Positions 34,927 through 46,505 are shown, counted from the first letter of the stretch. The stretch is 64,000 nt of DNA from Hyparrhenia diplandra (GCA_015847255.1 JADLZK010011198.1:418994-482993), one strand, 5' to 3'. The notes: generated by a model not told the origin, from the letters alone. Numbers and translations: made by a program.

Positions 34927-35070
34927 CTACCCGGGCCGGTGTGTCCCTCTCCCCATCACCTCAAAAACCTCTCCAACCCCACCGGTCCACCACCGCCAGC
35001 GCCAGTGCCAGCCACCTCTCTCTCAGTCTCCAGTCCCCGCAACACGACGAGGCAGCAGCAGGAAGGCGCC

Positions 35071-35787
35071 ATGGCCACCACCCGCGACGTTTCCACCGCC
35101 GCCGCCGCCGCCATGTTCCACGTCTACCAGCCGATGCCGATGCCGATGCCGATGTCGATGCCATCCACGGCGTCGGCGGGTGAAGCCGGCGCCATGGTGT
35201 CGTCTGCCGCCGCGAAGCCGGTGGTGGTGAAGAAGGAGGGCGGGAGCGGCAAGGACCGGCACAGCAAGGTGAACGGGCGCGGGCGGCGCGTGCGCATGCC
35301 GATCGTGTGCGCGGCGCGCGTGTTCCAGCTCACCCGCGAGCTGGGGCTCAAGTCGGATGGCCAGACCATCGAGTGGTTGCTCCGCCAGGCCGAGCCTTCC
35401 ATCATGGCCGCCACGGGCACCGGCACCACCCCGGCCGTCTTCGTCTCCTCCTCCGCACCGTCCACGTCCTCCTCTTCCTCCCACCACCCCACCACCACCA
35501 CCACCACCACCATCAGCAGCAGCAGGCCACCACCGTCGTCCTCGGCAAGCGCTCGCGCGAGGAAGGCGACGCCGCGGCGGGGACCGCGCCCCCGCGTTCT
35601 GGGCGGCGCTACCCGCGGCCGCGCCGCGGACGACCGAGCCCTGGGGCTTCTCGCCGCTGGAGGCGCAGGCGGCGGCCGCGGCCGCGGCGTACGTGCCCAT
35701 GGCACAGGCGCAGCACCACCACCACCTCAACCTGCTCGCCGCGCTCTCCGGCGCCGCGAGGCGCGCGCCGAGGAGGAGACCCGGTGA
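35071..35787 (+). CDS. Class I (PCF-type) TCP transcription factor, single exon, three frame changes
   Basis: Plant-specific bHLH-like DNA-binding transcription factor; class I TCPs bind GGNCCCAC-type sites and act in growth control. The start ATG sits in GGCGCCATGGCC. Residues 21-30 are a PM repeat (PMPMPMPMSM). The TCP domain spans about residues 61-115: basic part KDRHSKVNGRGRRVRMP, helices VCAARVFQLTRELG and KSDGQTIEWLLRQAEPSI, then the class I tail AATGTGTTPAVF. Downstream, the frame changes near 35484 (CACCACCCC) to give poly-His/Gln and VVLGKRSREEGDAAAGTA. It changes again in a C-run near 35587 to give FWAALPAAAPRTTEPWGF and HHHHLNLLAALSGA. A third change near 35760-35772 returns to the first frame and ends AEEETR at TGA 35787. 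The three shifts sum to zero modulo 3, so they are probably small indels in low-complexity GC-rich sequence. Confidence 0.92.
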   Translation: MATTRDVSTAAAAAMFHVYQPMPMPMPMSMPSTASAGEAGAMVSSAAAKPVVVKKEGGSGKDRHSKVNGRGRRVRMPIVCAARVFQLTRELGLKSDGQTIEWLLRQAEPSIMAATGTGTTPAVFVSSSAPSTSSSSSHHPTTTTTTTISSSRPPPSSSASARARKATPRRGPRPRVLGGATRGRAADDRALGLLAAGGAGGGRGRGVRAHGTGAAPPPPQPARRALRRREARAEEETR

Positions 35788-38493
35788 CTCCGCCACGGCT
35801 TCTGACACGTACTACCACATCCGTCGCTCGCGCATTGATCGTTGTCCGTCCGTCCGTCCGTGTGTTCTTGGCAGGCGTTCACGTTGTTTCTTGATTTTTT
35901 GTGTGTGTGCTCTTTCTCGCTGGACTCTACCAGTCCTCAAGGCAGTGTCTTGTGGTCGAGATTTGATAAAAAGATTGCTGTGGTGCTTAGTGCTAAATGT
36001 AAATACGATCGAGTCGAGTCCTCTTGCTTAGATCTTAAACTTACTGCATTGGGTCTGTGTTAGGTTTTGTGCGCCTCCCTTTTGTTTTTCCATCCCTTTT
36101 GGATTCCATTCCATGGAACTTGTTTCAGTTAGCATCTTGTCTGTATCAGCCTCGAGAAGTCATTTAGTAGTAGTAGTACGTAGAAGCATAAATTCATAAA
36201 GCTCATATTCTTTTTGTGGTCAGGTCATTTTTGTTATTGTCCTATCATAGTCAGCTAGCGATGAAATTCTCTATTCGACAATCGACACACACGGCAAGCA
36301 AAGCAATGATAACCATAAGACTCGGACCAAAAAGGTCGTCATTAGTGTGTAATTTACAGAGTTCCTTTGACACGCTGATGAGTACTGCACGAGAATCCAT
36401 GGCAATGACATCTGAAAAACGTTCAGATGTGCAATGCCCATCCATCCATCCATCCATCCAGGCTACAGTACTGCTGCAGATGAGCAGATTACAGCAATGA
36501 TGATAACCGGCCTGCGGAGAGGTGAGAAAGAAAGAATTCCCTTTCGCCGGGGCGGGGCCGGGGCGGCTCCGTCGGTCGCTTTTCCTCGTGAGACCTCGCT
36601 TTCTCTCGTCTGCCCTGCGGAGAGGCCCGGCCGAGGGGAAAGCGAAGGGCGGGGCGGCAAAAGGCTGCGGGGCGCCTGCGCGACGCACAGTCGCGCTGCC
36701 GCCGCCTGCCGCGCTCGCGCTCCGCTCTGAAAGGTGGAGGCCGTTGTGTGTGTGCCTGCCTGCCTGTGCTGCTGTGCACTTTGGTTTCCCCAAACCGGAT
36801 GGATGGATGCGTGTCAAAGCTCAAAGCTGGACGCAACTTCTCGGGGCTCCATCCAAACTGTAAAGATGCCATGGCCTGCTCTCGTCGATGTCCATCTCGT
36901 GCAGTGCAGCGAGCAGCGTACCACCACCATACTATAGCTACTGTATTGTGTTCGGATATCCCCAACTTCCTCCAAAATTTATTGCATTCCCATCACATCT
37001 CATCACATCCTATCACATCAAATATTAAACGCACCCAAAAACGATGCGACCACTACGAAAGAAAAAAACAAAAAAACGTGCCATGCCGTGTCCGTTTTAG
37101 CCTCCCAGGTCTGGATTCTGCTACCTTGTGGCAGAAGTCTGGTAGGATAATATTTACCAACCGTACTTTTGCTACTCCTTGTTTGGCAAGTTTTGAAGGA
37201 AAACGATGAGGAATCCGGCACCAAATTTGATCAAAATTTTTTTTCAAAACGGCGAGGGAGGAAGGATGGACGCCAATAGTGCCAGATCAGATATGAGATG
37301 CCATGCCGTGTCCGTCAGCCTCCCAGGTCTCCTGGGCAGTCTGGTTGACTCGCGTGGCCAACCGTGGCTTTACTACTCCTTGCTTGGCAAGCTTGAAGGA
37401 AAACGATGAGGAATCGGGTGTGGAAGCGAAAAATGGGTCAAAACGGCTAGGATGGACGCCAATAAGTGCCATGGCAGGCCAGTCGCCGACGTACATCCCA
37501 TGCAGCAGCTAGTCACAGTCCTGCCGGCCCGTACGCACACAGCAACCTAGCTACGGTGGCAGTGGCCACGTCCGGCCGGCGAGGCTTCGTGTGGATCGGA
37601 TCGAACTGCGGTCATCGCCTCAGGCTAGGCTAGTACTACACTCCTGCTAGTAGTAGGAGTACTCCTATCCTTTGGGTGGGAGTGCACGCGCGGTTTTACA
37701 GGTCCGGACGCTAGGATACGAGCAATCGCATGGACCCGGCCTTGAGAACAGTGCAGCCAGTGGGATAATAGTCCTGTTCACCGGTCGCCTGCCTGCCGCC
37801 ATGCCCAGGCGGAGGCGGCCAGAGCCGGCCGGCCTGGTCCTGGATGGAGGACCTCGACTCGACTCTCCCGGTTCTGGCCAGCCACCCAGCCAACGCGGGC
37901 GGTCATGTAAAACCAAGCGAGGCATGTACTACTACTAGGAGCGCCGAGCGAGCGCGCGTGACTTGAGTCGTCTGAGCCCCCGGCCGGCCGGCCGGCCGTC
38001 GTCCTTGACATGCCAGCCAGAGACCCAGAGCACGATGCCAAGTCTCGTCAGGATCGCTCTGGCGCGGCGGGCCACACCTCTGCGTTATTCTCCCTTTGCC
38101 AATTGGCGTGCGTGCACGATGCCTGCCTGCCTAGCTTCTGCCGAAAAGCATGGCCACTGGCCAACAGCCAGTACGCTCCGTCCTTTGCACCCTCGATCGG
38201 GCTACTCCTCTGACTTCTGAACCCAAACTTGAATTTGAGTGTCTTGTGCACCGATCGGCGCGGCACGGTTTCGTTCGACGAGCTCGGAGCTCCATGCTGT
38301 TGGTGTTGGAGCGCCGTGCCCCCTGCGTCTTTGCTGTGTCGTCTGCCGGCCTTTGTGTGAACCGGCAGGTCCGGCACCTGTGCCTGTGAGCGGCAGCGCT
38401 CAGTGTCTCAGTGGATAAGCAACTGGCGCGTGTGGGGTTTAGCACTACGAAAACATCATTTTAATCCTGTCAAAATTAGCCAAATAACGTAAA
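35788..38493. other. Intergenic, GC-rich patches and simple repeats, no gene recognised
   Basis: Holds the TCP 3' region, a (CATC)n microsatellite near 36440-36460, a G-rich stretch 36540-36665 that opens several meaningless overlapping ORFs, the imperfect tandem duplication at 37081-37471, and a (CCGG)n palindromic run at 37980-37998. No ORF here has a recognisable domain. Confidence 0.5.
37081..37471. repeat. Imperfect tandem duplication, about 204 and 171 bp units
   Basis: Unit 1 (37081-37284) and unit 2 (37301-37471) share CCATGCCGTGTCCG, GCCTCCCAGGTCT, TACTCCTTG(T/C)TTGGCAAG, GAAGGAAAACGATGAGGAAT and GGATGGACGCCAATA in the same order. Unit 1 has an extra internal segment. It could be a diverged repeat of an unrecognised element. 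Confidence 0.75.
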
Positions 38494-38498
38494 GCGGG

Positions 38499-38541
<43 letters not shown>

Positions 38542-38566
38542 GCGTGTTCGATCCACGCTCACCGCA
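38494..38566 (+). tRNA. tRNA-Phe(GAA): tRNA-Phe (anticodon GAA)
   Basis: A 73-nt nuclear tRNA without intron. Acceptor GCGGGGA pairs with the 3' side before the discriminator A. D-arm GCTCAGTTGGGAGAGC; anticodon stem TCAGA/TCTGA with loop CTGAAGA (GAA at 38527-38529); T-arm with TTCGATC. The A and B boxes are intact. A T-rich stretch follows from about 38585, suitable for Pol III termination. It lies directly upstream of the BolA leader exon. Confidence 0.96.
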
Positions 38567-38679
38567 ATAAAGTTTTTACTTTCTTTTTTTTTTGTTCCAG
38601 CTTTTTTTTTTTTTTTTTTTTTGTCCAGTCTCGGCTTTTTTTTTTTTTTTCAGTCATATTCATATTTTCTACACCCAGG

Positions 38680-38748
38680 GTTCCTCTAGTCCCCGCCGCC
38701 GTTTGGGAGTCCAGATCGCTGCAAAACACCGCGCTCTCGGGTTTCAGC
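38680..38748 (+). other. Probable 5'-UTR exon of the BolA gene
   Basis: GTTTCAGC|GTAAGTGC gives a good donor at 38749, and ACCAG before 39746 gives an acceptor 31 bp before the BolA ATG. A leader intron of about 1 kb is therefore likely. The transcription start is not visible, so the left edge is approximate. Inference from splice signals only. Confidence 0.45.
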
Positions 38749-38960
38749 GTAAGTGCAAACTATTCTCTCTTTGATTCATTCTGTTCCACCCTGATTCAAT
38801 CTTACAATATATGGATGGATTTGATCTGTTCTTCATTAGCAAGGATGAGGAACAATTAGGGTTCTTAGTCACAGCAACGTCGAAGCACTGTTTCTATTCG
38901 AAACGTCGGGGTCTGTTCGTTTGATTTTGCAACTGAGGGTTTTTTAATTTCGATAAAAAG

Positions 38961-39136
38961 ACCGTCTGATTCGAAAGACTAGAACCGAATTGAACCTTCC
39001 AGTACTGAGGTAGTAGAAGAGTTAGGAACGGACTCAGGCTGTTCACACCGTCTGATTCGAAAGACTAGATCGAACCGAATTCAACCTTGCAGTACTGAGG
39101 TAGTAGAAGATTTAGGAACGGACTCAGGCTGTTCAC
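38961..39136. repeat. Tandem duplication, units of 86 and 90 bp, in the BolA leader intron
   Basis: Both units start ACCGTCTGATTCGAAAGACT and end GGACTCAGGCTGTTCAC (38961-39046 and 39047-39136). Unit 2 has a short ATCG insertion and a few substitutions. Confidence 0.9.
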
Positions 39137-39776
39137 AGATCTGCACTGGAATATGGGTGGGTAGTGGGTACTGTATAGGTCAGGAGAGGATACAGTGTTT
39201 GTTTTTCTTGATTTTAGCTCATCAATGAGTTTATCTTTGTTGCTTGGGGATTATTAGGCCATGTACAATGAAGACGCTTAGAGGCAATTTCATTGTTTTT
39301 TTACCACCGTGGATCTTAGCACAAACTCTGTGTGGGCATTGAACACCTGATTGAAACTAATTTTCCTCGAATAAAACTGTTTAGTTCACATTGGACTACC
39401 GGAGGATGACGCTCTTTATATGAATGTTCCTAGATCTGCCATGTCTAATAAGGGCCTAAAAGCCTTTGCATTTCACATACCCCATATACGGAATTTGCAT
39501 CACTTATTAAAGGCCTGTGGAAAAAGGCAACAGGCATTTGGAATTAGGTCAGGCTGAAAGTGTTGTTCTCGTTTATATGATATTATTGTTATAGCCTTTG
39601 AGGCTTCCATTCAATCCACAACTGTTTTCGGGGTGAATCCTGAGATGATTTTAGTGCTTATTCCTCTTTTCACTTTACCCTGATTAAGTCTACCTTCTTG
39701 TTGTTATGGTCATTATCTTGCATGGCCTGTAAATGCTACTACCAGGTAGAATTGGGCTGCGAGACTGACTACACGG

Positions 39777-40085
39777 ATGATGGCTTCACGAGGTACCACT
39801 GCCGTGCTTTCAAGAGCTGCTCGGATGAGGCAAAAACTACAGTCTGCCTTGGAGGCCAGTGCCCTAGATATTGAAGATGTTTCTTACCAACATGCCGGGC
39901 ATGCAGCTGTCAAGGACGATGCAAACGAGACACACTTCAACATCAAGGTAGTCTCACCAAAATTTGAGGGGCAGAACCTTGTGAAGCGTCACAGGATGGT
40001 GTATGATCTTCTGAGTGATGAGCTTAGCTCAGGTCTGCATGCTGTCTCCATTGTTGCAAAAACGCCGAAAGAGTTAGGATCTTGA
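39777..40085 (+). CDS. BolA-family protein
   Basis: Small BolA/IbaG-type protein. In plants, BolA proteins partner with monothiol CGFS glutaredoxins in Fe-S cluster handling and redox signalling. The coding part is one exon of 102 residues; two Met codons stand next to each other at 39777 and 39780. Landmarks: RMRQKLQSALEASALDIED, HAGHAAVKDDANETHFNIKV, then the signature helix NLVKRHRMVYDLLSDEL with the conserved histidine that can ligand an Fe-S cluster, and GLHAVSIVAKTPKEL. Intact frame. The N-terminus (SRGTTAVLSRAAR) is Arg/Ser-rich with no acidic residue and could be a short organelle targeting sequence, but this is weak. The stop at 40083-40085 is followed by a normal AT-rich 3' region. 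Confidence 0.93.
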   Translation: MMASRGTTAVLSRAARMRQKLQSALEASALDIEDVSYQHAGHAAVKDDANETHFNIKVVSPKFEGQNLVKRHRMVYDLLSDELSSGLHAVSIVAKTPKELGS

Positions 40086-41905
40086 TTGTATAATAGTGTC
40101 CAATAAGCACTGTCCTGTGTTTCAAAAATAAGTCTGCCATAGCAGTATCATGTACTAACCATGAACTGATTGCCAAAACAATGCCATTGGCATGCTGCTC
40201 TTATGGAGATCTGCCATTCGGAATAGCCTGGAGTGGAGAATTTATTTCAACTGTTTTTGATGACTAATGGCCATGTCAATCATGTCAGATGCCAGGTTTA
40301 TTGTTTTTTTTTCTTTGTGGTTATGGGAATTCGTTGTTTCTTTATTATTCATGTGATCTTCTGAAAAGATTTCTGTGTTCCTGACAGCATTTGTCGAGCT
40401 AGCTGAATATATATTTTGTGGTGGTGAGTTCATGATTAGATGAATACCCATCCCCTAGCATTTTGATTCTGACAATCAATAAGGATCCTGTTTCGGATAG
40501 TTTTTATCAATTCCTAGTCTAGAAACTCTAGAGTGCAAAAAAGTACGTACTACAGCTGAACCCTCACCCCACACACACACATAAAAATATCATTGGTAAA
40601 TAAAAACTACTCTAATTTAAGATCAACTAGTACTATAGGTTTAAGATCAACTGTAGGTTCTGCAGAAACTTATGCGAATACAGTACGGATTCTTCTCATG
40701 GAATCTCCTAATGTTGATAACGGTGTTTCTGCATCACCAATCCTGTCACCATGCCCATGATTTCCAGATGACAACCACTGTTGTTTGGTCCACTGGGCGC
40801 CTTTTTCAGTGGAAATGCATCACTTGAGAGCGCATGAGCGCAGGCTTTTCTCAAGGCTGCACTGCAAGGCTGGTGGTACTACTGCTAGAGAAGCCATGAG
40901 CATGAGCAGGATTGCAGATTTGCAGTATGAGATGCTGCCACAGCTGCCCTTTCAGTCTGTCTGAGCTCTGTCTTTTTTTTCTCGAACAAAAAAGAACTCT
41001 GCCTTTGCAAGATATTTTCAGTTTGGCACCCGGAAACCTCTCCTTAGTTGGTGAAATATTTTGGATTGAACGCGTTTTGTATTTGATAATTATTCAGAAT
41101 ATCTTTTTAAAAGATTCTTTGTATTTGATAATTATTGTTTTTATCATATATTAACTAGGGTAAAAGATTTCTTCTCGTACTTTTCAGGAACTATTGAACT
41201 AAACATGCCCAACAGTTTGGAAGTGCAATTTATGTTTTTTGATTTTTACACTATATTTACGTCTTGCGCAAAAGAGGCAATGAGCACGGTCACCGTCCGA
41301 TGCACCAACTGAAAAGGGATTTAATGTGGCACGGTGCAGGGCGTGTTTGGAGAAGCCACAGGGTTTCCCGGGGAGCACTTTTCATGGAACTATTGAACTA
41401 AACATGCCCAATCAGTTTGGAAGCAAACTATTGGGCTCAGCACAAGGATTAATGATAATGTCGAAATTCTTTAGCTGGACCTGGTGGATTTGCTGGGCTA
41501 CACTACACAATTTGAGGCCGGGTTCTGACGTCTTGCGCAAAGAGGCAGTGAGCACGGTCACCAAAGGTCCGATGCACCAACTGAAAAAGGGTCTACAGTA
41601 TGTGAGCACTGTGTCATGGCTGAGCACGGTCACCAAAGTTTACCTGCGTTTGCAATGTGGACTTCGATTCGCGTTTCGATTAGACTTTCTCAGCGGTGCG
41701 CGGAACGCAGATCAATGTGTGGGTGCATCGGTGGAAAGCCATGTCGCTTGTCACATTCCGGCAGCTCTGCACTTTGCAACCGGTGGTGGTTATTGGTTCC
41801 ACTAAAATCGGGATTCATCCGGCGTTGGCATGCAGAGCAGCAGAGGTCCTAAAAAAAAAAAAATCCGGCGTTGAAATGTTGAAAAAAAACAAAAAAAAAA
41901 AAGGT
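40086..41905. other. Intergenic, no gene recognised; contains a tandem duplication
   Basis: The BolA 3' region is followed by AT-rich sequence. The only structure is the two-part duplication at 41179-41592. Short ORFs overlapping it carry no domain. Confidence 0.5.
41179..41592. repeat. Imperfect tandem duplication, about 200-270 bp spacing
   Basis: ACTTTTCAGGAACTATTGAA... at 41179 recurs at 41377. CGTCTTGCGCAAAAGAGGCA... at 41260 recurs at 41529, including GAGCACGGTCACC and TCCGATGCACCAACTG. The order is kept and the second unit has extra sequence. A third short copy of GAGCACGGTCACCAAAG begins near 41622. Confidence 0.75.
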
Positions 41906-41977
41906 TGCCCCCATGCAGGATCGAACTACAGACCTTCAGTTTACAAGACTGACGCTCTACCACTGAGCTATAGGGGC
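41906..41977 (-). tRNA. tRNA-Thr(TGT): tRNA-Thr (anticodon TGT)
   Basis: A 72-nt tRNA on the minus strand. Acceptor GCCCCTA pairs with TGGGGGC; D-arm GCTCAGTGGTAGAGC; anticodon stem TCAGT/ACTGA with loop CTTGTAA (anticodon TGT); T-arm TGTAG-TTCGATC-CTGCA. On the minus strand it is followed, after a few bases, by T-runs (A-runs on the plus strand at 41881-41902), a good Pol III terminator. Confidence 0.93.
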
Positions 41978-42764
41978 AACTTTTGCTTAACGTAACAAAG
42001 GTTTTATTCAATAAAGATCAGAAGATTAGAAACATATCAAATAGAATATAGTAAAAGGATATTGTAGTCTACATGCCATGATCAAATGAAATGCTTTGGG
42101 AACACACAACGACAACAATTTCATGGGACTTAACAAGACACGACCAGCAGAATTCCAGGAGCTATAAACACAGAGGCCTGAAAGTGTACGGGTTGGTTCA
42201 AAACTTCAGATTACAAACCAGTAAACCACAATAATCGTGTTTCAAATACTTGAGCCTGGTGTTTCAAATACTTTTGTCTCATGAATGGAGCATCAAATGT
42301 AGATAAACGAAATAACTAATTGCACAGTTTTGATGTAATTTGCGAGGCGAATCTTTTGAGCATAGTTATCCCTAGGATAACAATTACAAGGAAAAAAAAA
42401 GGTTTCCAAATTTTGGCAGCAAAACACGGCCAAAGATCTATACTAAGATGTACATTTTTTTACATTAAAAAATGTACATTTTGAATACACCCACTGCATT
42501 GACAATACAAAATGCTACGTTTTGTGATCAGACAACTTATTTCATGGTCTTTTCGCGCTACTTTCTACAGATTAATTACATGCATATTGAATTGGGTACT
42601 GAATATGATCATGGTTTGCATCCGTTGATGTCTCCCATGCTTGCTTAGGTTTTACTGGTGAAAGATAAGCAGCAATGTCAAACACTAACCTAGCGCATGA
42701 CGGAGCTCTTCAAATCTTAATTTTGTAACATTAAGTTTGATTTCAACCAAGATCACAGTTGATT
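41978..42764. other. Downstream region of the F-box/LRR gene, nothing recognised
   Basis: AT-rich sequence between tRNA-Thr and the stop codon of the F-box/LRR gene, presumably including its 3' UTR on the minus strand. A short inverted repeat (GATGTACATTTTTTT and AAAAAATGTACATTT) lies at 42447-42483. Confidence 0.4.
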
Positions 42765-45047
42765 CTAGAAGAACCTCTCAGCAGATGGATCAGATCCCAG
42801 CAAGTTGCCATCGAAATTCACCTTACAGCCACCAGGAAACTGCACTCCAGCTTGCTCGCAGCTGTCCCTTGTAACCTGCGGACATGACCGAACATCCAAG
42901 TACTCCAGAGCCTTGAAGGATTCAATCACTCTGCTGACCCCTGTGACTGTGAGCCGAACACAGCTGCTGACCTTCAAAACTCTCAGTTCAGACTGAAACC
43001 CATATCCTTCCCCATCCAGGAATGCATCGTCGGTTATCTGGTCACAACATCCGACATCAATAGCCACGAGAAGTTTACAGTTAGACAGCAGGCTTTGCAA
43101 TGATGTGTCTGTTATTTTCAAGCACCAGTCCATTCTCAGGCTCCTTAAGCTGCTGGAGCAGGCAAGAGCAAGTGCTTGTATGGAAGCATCGCTAATGTTC
43201 CGGCATCCACCAATGACAAGGGTCTCTAAGTTATGGCAGAACTTAGCTAATGAATAGATGGAGTCATCTCCCACCTTGTTGCAGTCCAATAGCTTTATTG
43301 ACACCAAGCATGATGAAGAAACCTCAGCAATCTTACAGACTCCAGCATCAGTAACTTTATTGCATTTGCTTATGTCTAGTGATTTTATGTTATGACAACC
43401 ATCAGCCAGAGCAGATATGCCAGCATCTGTTATGCCGTTACATCCTGCAGCTCCAAGTTCTACCAATTGTAGGCAGCTCTTTGATAGAGCAATCAATGAA
43501 TTATCTGTTATTAATCTGCAACCCGTGATTTGCAGCTGAGTCAATATTTTGCACCCCAGTGCAACCAACTTCAAACCTTTGTCACTCAGCTTTATGCAGC
43601 GAGAAACATCAAGGGACTGCAGAGATGGCAGTCCATCTCCCAATCTGGCAAGTCCGACATCAGAGATACCTGTGACACACGTGAACCAGGGAAAGTCTAA
43701 TTATCGACAGAATTTTTTAAGGATATTATCACCAAAATCAGTGCACAAAACAAAGACCCACAATGTCCCCGGCAATGATAACTCTAAAGGATAGCAAATT
43801 AGTAATATCAGCCACCATAAGGGAAAAAAAAAAAAAACATGACCCGACATGAAAGACCTGTTAACAGGATACCATATTAGTAATGTCAACCATTTTGGAA
43901 ACTTGATATCTCAGGAGACCATATCAGCATAACTTGGGTAACTAAAACTGCTACTACACATACATCAAAGCGGTAAAAAGTAGGTATCTGAAACAAATTG
44001 AAAGATGAGGCAATATCTTTGAAACAGTACTTATGGAATATGGAACTATTCCAGCTGGACAAAAAAGGTTTGCATAAAACTTTATCCATTTTTCTTATAA
44101 TTATCATTACTTTATTTAAGTTTTTAACAATAATGAGAAAACTCACACTCTAATTTCATAAAATGAACAAAGCTTCACGTTATCCGAAGGATGAAATGAA
44201 CCGTCACAGGCCAGTGCAAATTCATCATCAAAGATGTGTGGTTCGTTTTTTTCTCGAAAAAAGCTTGAAAAAATGGTTTATAAAACATATAAGGTCATAA
44301 ACTTACCCCTAAGCTTTAAAAGTAGTACAAAAAGGATTCACTTCACAAAGACAAGAAAATTCATTCATAAACTTCAAGGGTCTCACAAAGAAACTCCAAC
44401 ATCTCCTAGATTAGAATATGGACTTCAAATAGACATAATCAAGACTGCAAAATAGAGTACAAGTATTTATCGAATGGTACGTGAGACTAACAGTCTTAGA
44501 GTAGGATTGAATCAGTCTCTGACGGAATACCATGAGGCTAACATTCTTAGAGTAGGATTGAATCAGTCTGTGACGGAATACTGAAAATGCAGTACAATTG
44601 TCATGTTCATCAAGAAGATAAAGATAGTAATGCCATCCACCAAATTGACAATCAGCACATGCAGGTAGCGCGAGAAGAAGATACGGCCGCACCTTTGCAA
44701 TTCTGCAGCGCGAGGACGCGCAGGTTGCGGAAGCTGCCGGCGATGACGTTGAGGTCGTCGTCGATGACTCCGGGGTAGAAGGAGCGGGAGGGCGACTGGG
44801 GAGAGGTCGAGCCCAGGGCTCCAGGGAACCGCGCGGCGAGGCGGCGCAGCATGTCCGGGCCGGCACGCGCGCGCAGGCGCCGCCGCTCGGAGCTCTGGAT
44901 CCGGAGCCAGCGGCGGCACACGAGCCCGAACGCGTCCCGCTCCGCTTCGGGGCCCAGCCGCGTGAGCACCGCGCGGAGCTCGTCGTCCGTTAGGACCTCG
45001 TTGATCAGGGCGCCGCCGCCGCCGGCGGCCGGCGGTGGCGCTAACAT
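42765..45047 (-). CDS. F-box/LRR-repeat protein (FBL type)
   Basis: Predicted SCF ubiquitin-ligase substrate adaptor. Two exons: 45047-44693 and 43669-42765, total 1260 bp, an intact frame of 419 residues. The start MLAPPPAAGGGG is chosen because an upstream in-frame Met lies in a Lys-rich low-complexity stretch (KKKKKKKEKQG). The N-terminal F-box-like segment is INEVLTDDELRAVLTRLG with FGLVCRRWLRIQSSERRRL. From about residue 110 to 390 there is a run of cysteine-type LRRs, for example LQSLDVSRCIKLSDKGLKLV, ITDNSLIALSKSC, ITDAGISALADGC, VTDAGVCKIAEVSSSC and YLDVRSCPQVTRDSC. Closest in style to the FBL2/FBL20-like and plant FBL4 groups; the substrate is unknown. The intron of about 1 kb is AT-rich with no insertion that I can identify. 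Confidence 0.95.
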
Positions 45048-46505
45048 CACTGAAGGTTGGAGGAGCACTTTTCGTCTCGTCAGCTGAACTGGAGAGGTGC
45101 GCAGTGGAGAGTGGAGTCTCAGAGTGGAGGATGGGGAACCCTGTTTTTCTTTTTTTTTTTTCTTCTTCTTTCTTTCTTTTGAGTGAAAAAGCATGGTTTG
45201 TTTGGGTATTATTTGATGGGCTGAACCGATTAAGCCCATTTGCAATTTGCTTCGGCCGAGTTAGAGTAAGGTCAGGGCCGAGTTAGAGTAACTCTTACTA
45301 GTGAAACACTCCACAATGAACTGACCTACACGTAAAACAATGCATTCATGAGGATCTTATAAAAAAGCATTCATGAGAAATTATTCCTGCCTCAGTTCCC
45401 CTAAAATATTGAGATCTTATTCTTGAGGTTGAGTCTTGACGATTTTTTTAGGATAATTTTAGGGTTTATTTGATTTTTTAGTCTAAAGTTTAGTTGGTCA
45501 AAATTAAGGACCAAGACTTGATCACTTTAACTCACTTGTGGGGTCTAAAATTTTTGTGAGCTTAGCTAAACTTTAGAAGACACATAGCAAGTCAAACTAG
45601 ACCGAGCGATCTACACTGTAGTAGCAGGGACATGTCTGATCTCTTCCCAACTCGGACCAACAACACTTCATATTTAAGGTTGGATCTTCAATAGTGCTTG
45701 TTTTTTATTCACTTTAGTAAATGCTAGATATTACATATTTAAGATCCTAAATAAATTCAAATAAAAAGTTTGAACTTGAAAGTTTTAGATCTCTTGAGTA
45801 CTACAACCTTGTTTAAGTTATTCCTCCATCCAAGGCCATTTAAAAATTTCCAAAAAACAATTATAAATATTGGCGGCAAGTGAAGAAAACCATCTGTCGC
45901 ATTCAAGATTCATTCGTAAGTGGCTGCTTGGTTCGTGACGATATTCGCCACGGCGTGGTGTGGCGGCGGCGGCGAAATGCTTCGCCACAGCGGTATGTAG
46001 AAAAAAAAAAAACGTAAAACAAGGGGAGAAAAACAACGGGATCAAAAGCGATGGCGGCCACCAAACGCCACAAAGGTTTGGCGTGGCAGGGTAGGGGCGT
46101 AAACCAAACACCCCCTAATTTGGAGATGGTCGACATGGTTGTGAGTGAGGAATGACATTGATCATATTTACGGATTTACCCTTGTACATGAGTCACATCG
46201 AAACTCCTCTCGATCCAGAAAATAACGAGTGTGACAATGAACTTAATCCTCTCCTTTCGTCCTGAGAACAACAACCGTAATATTTCCATTCAGCAAAACC
46301 AAGTTCCTTGGTCCATCAATCAATCCTACTAACATAATTAACAGAACTTGGAAGATGGAGGATCGACCATACAATTGTCAGCCAATCCAAAACGGTCGAA
46401 CATGCAGTTGGTGACAACAGACACACGTTCCAACAAGACATTGCCGCGCACAGTCGTCGCCCAACGCACGCACGCACGCCGATAACGGAGCCATGATCGA
46501 TCGAG
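45048..46505. other. Intergenic between the F-box/LRR and GEM-like genes
   Basis: Includes the presumed F-box/LRR promoter (C/T-rich tract near 45150-45180) and a MITE-like stretch at 45481-45585 with inverse CTAAAGTTTAG and CTAAACTTTAG. No ORF has a recognisable domain. Confidence 0.45.

Noticed and set aside
35023..35808. Minus-strand ORF of 261 codons
   Set aside because: It is antisense to the TCP gene. The Ala/Gly/Arg-rich content is the shadow of GC-rich codons.
36251..36965. ORFs of 158-188 codons on the minus strand
   Set aside because: Arg/Pro-rich frames in a G-rich repeat area, with no domain and conflicting with equally long ORFs on the other strand.
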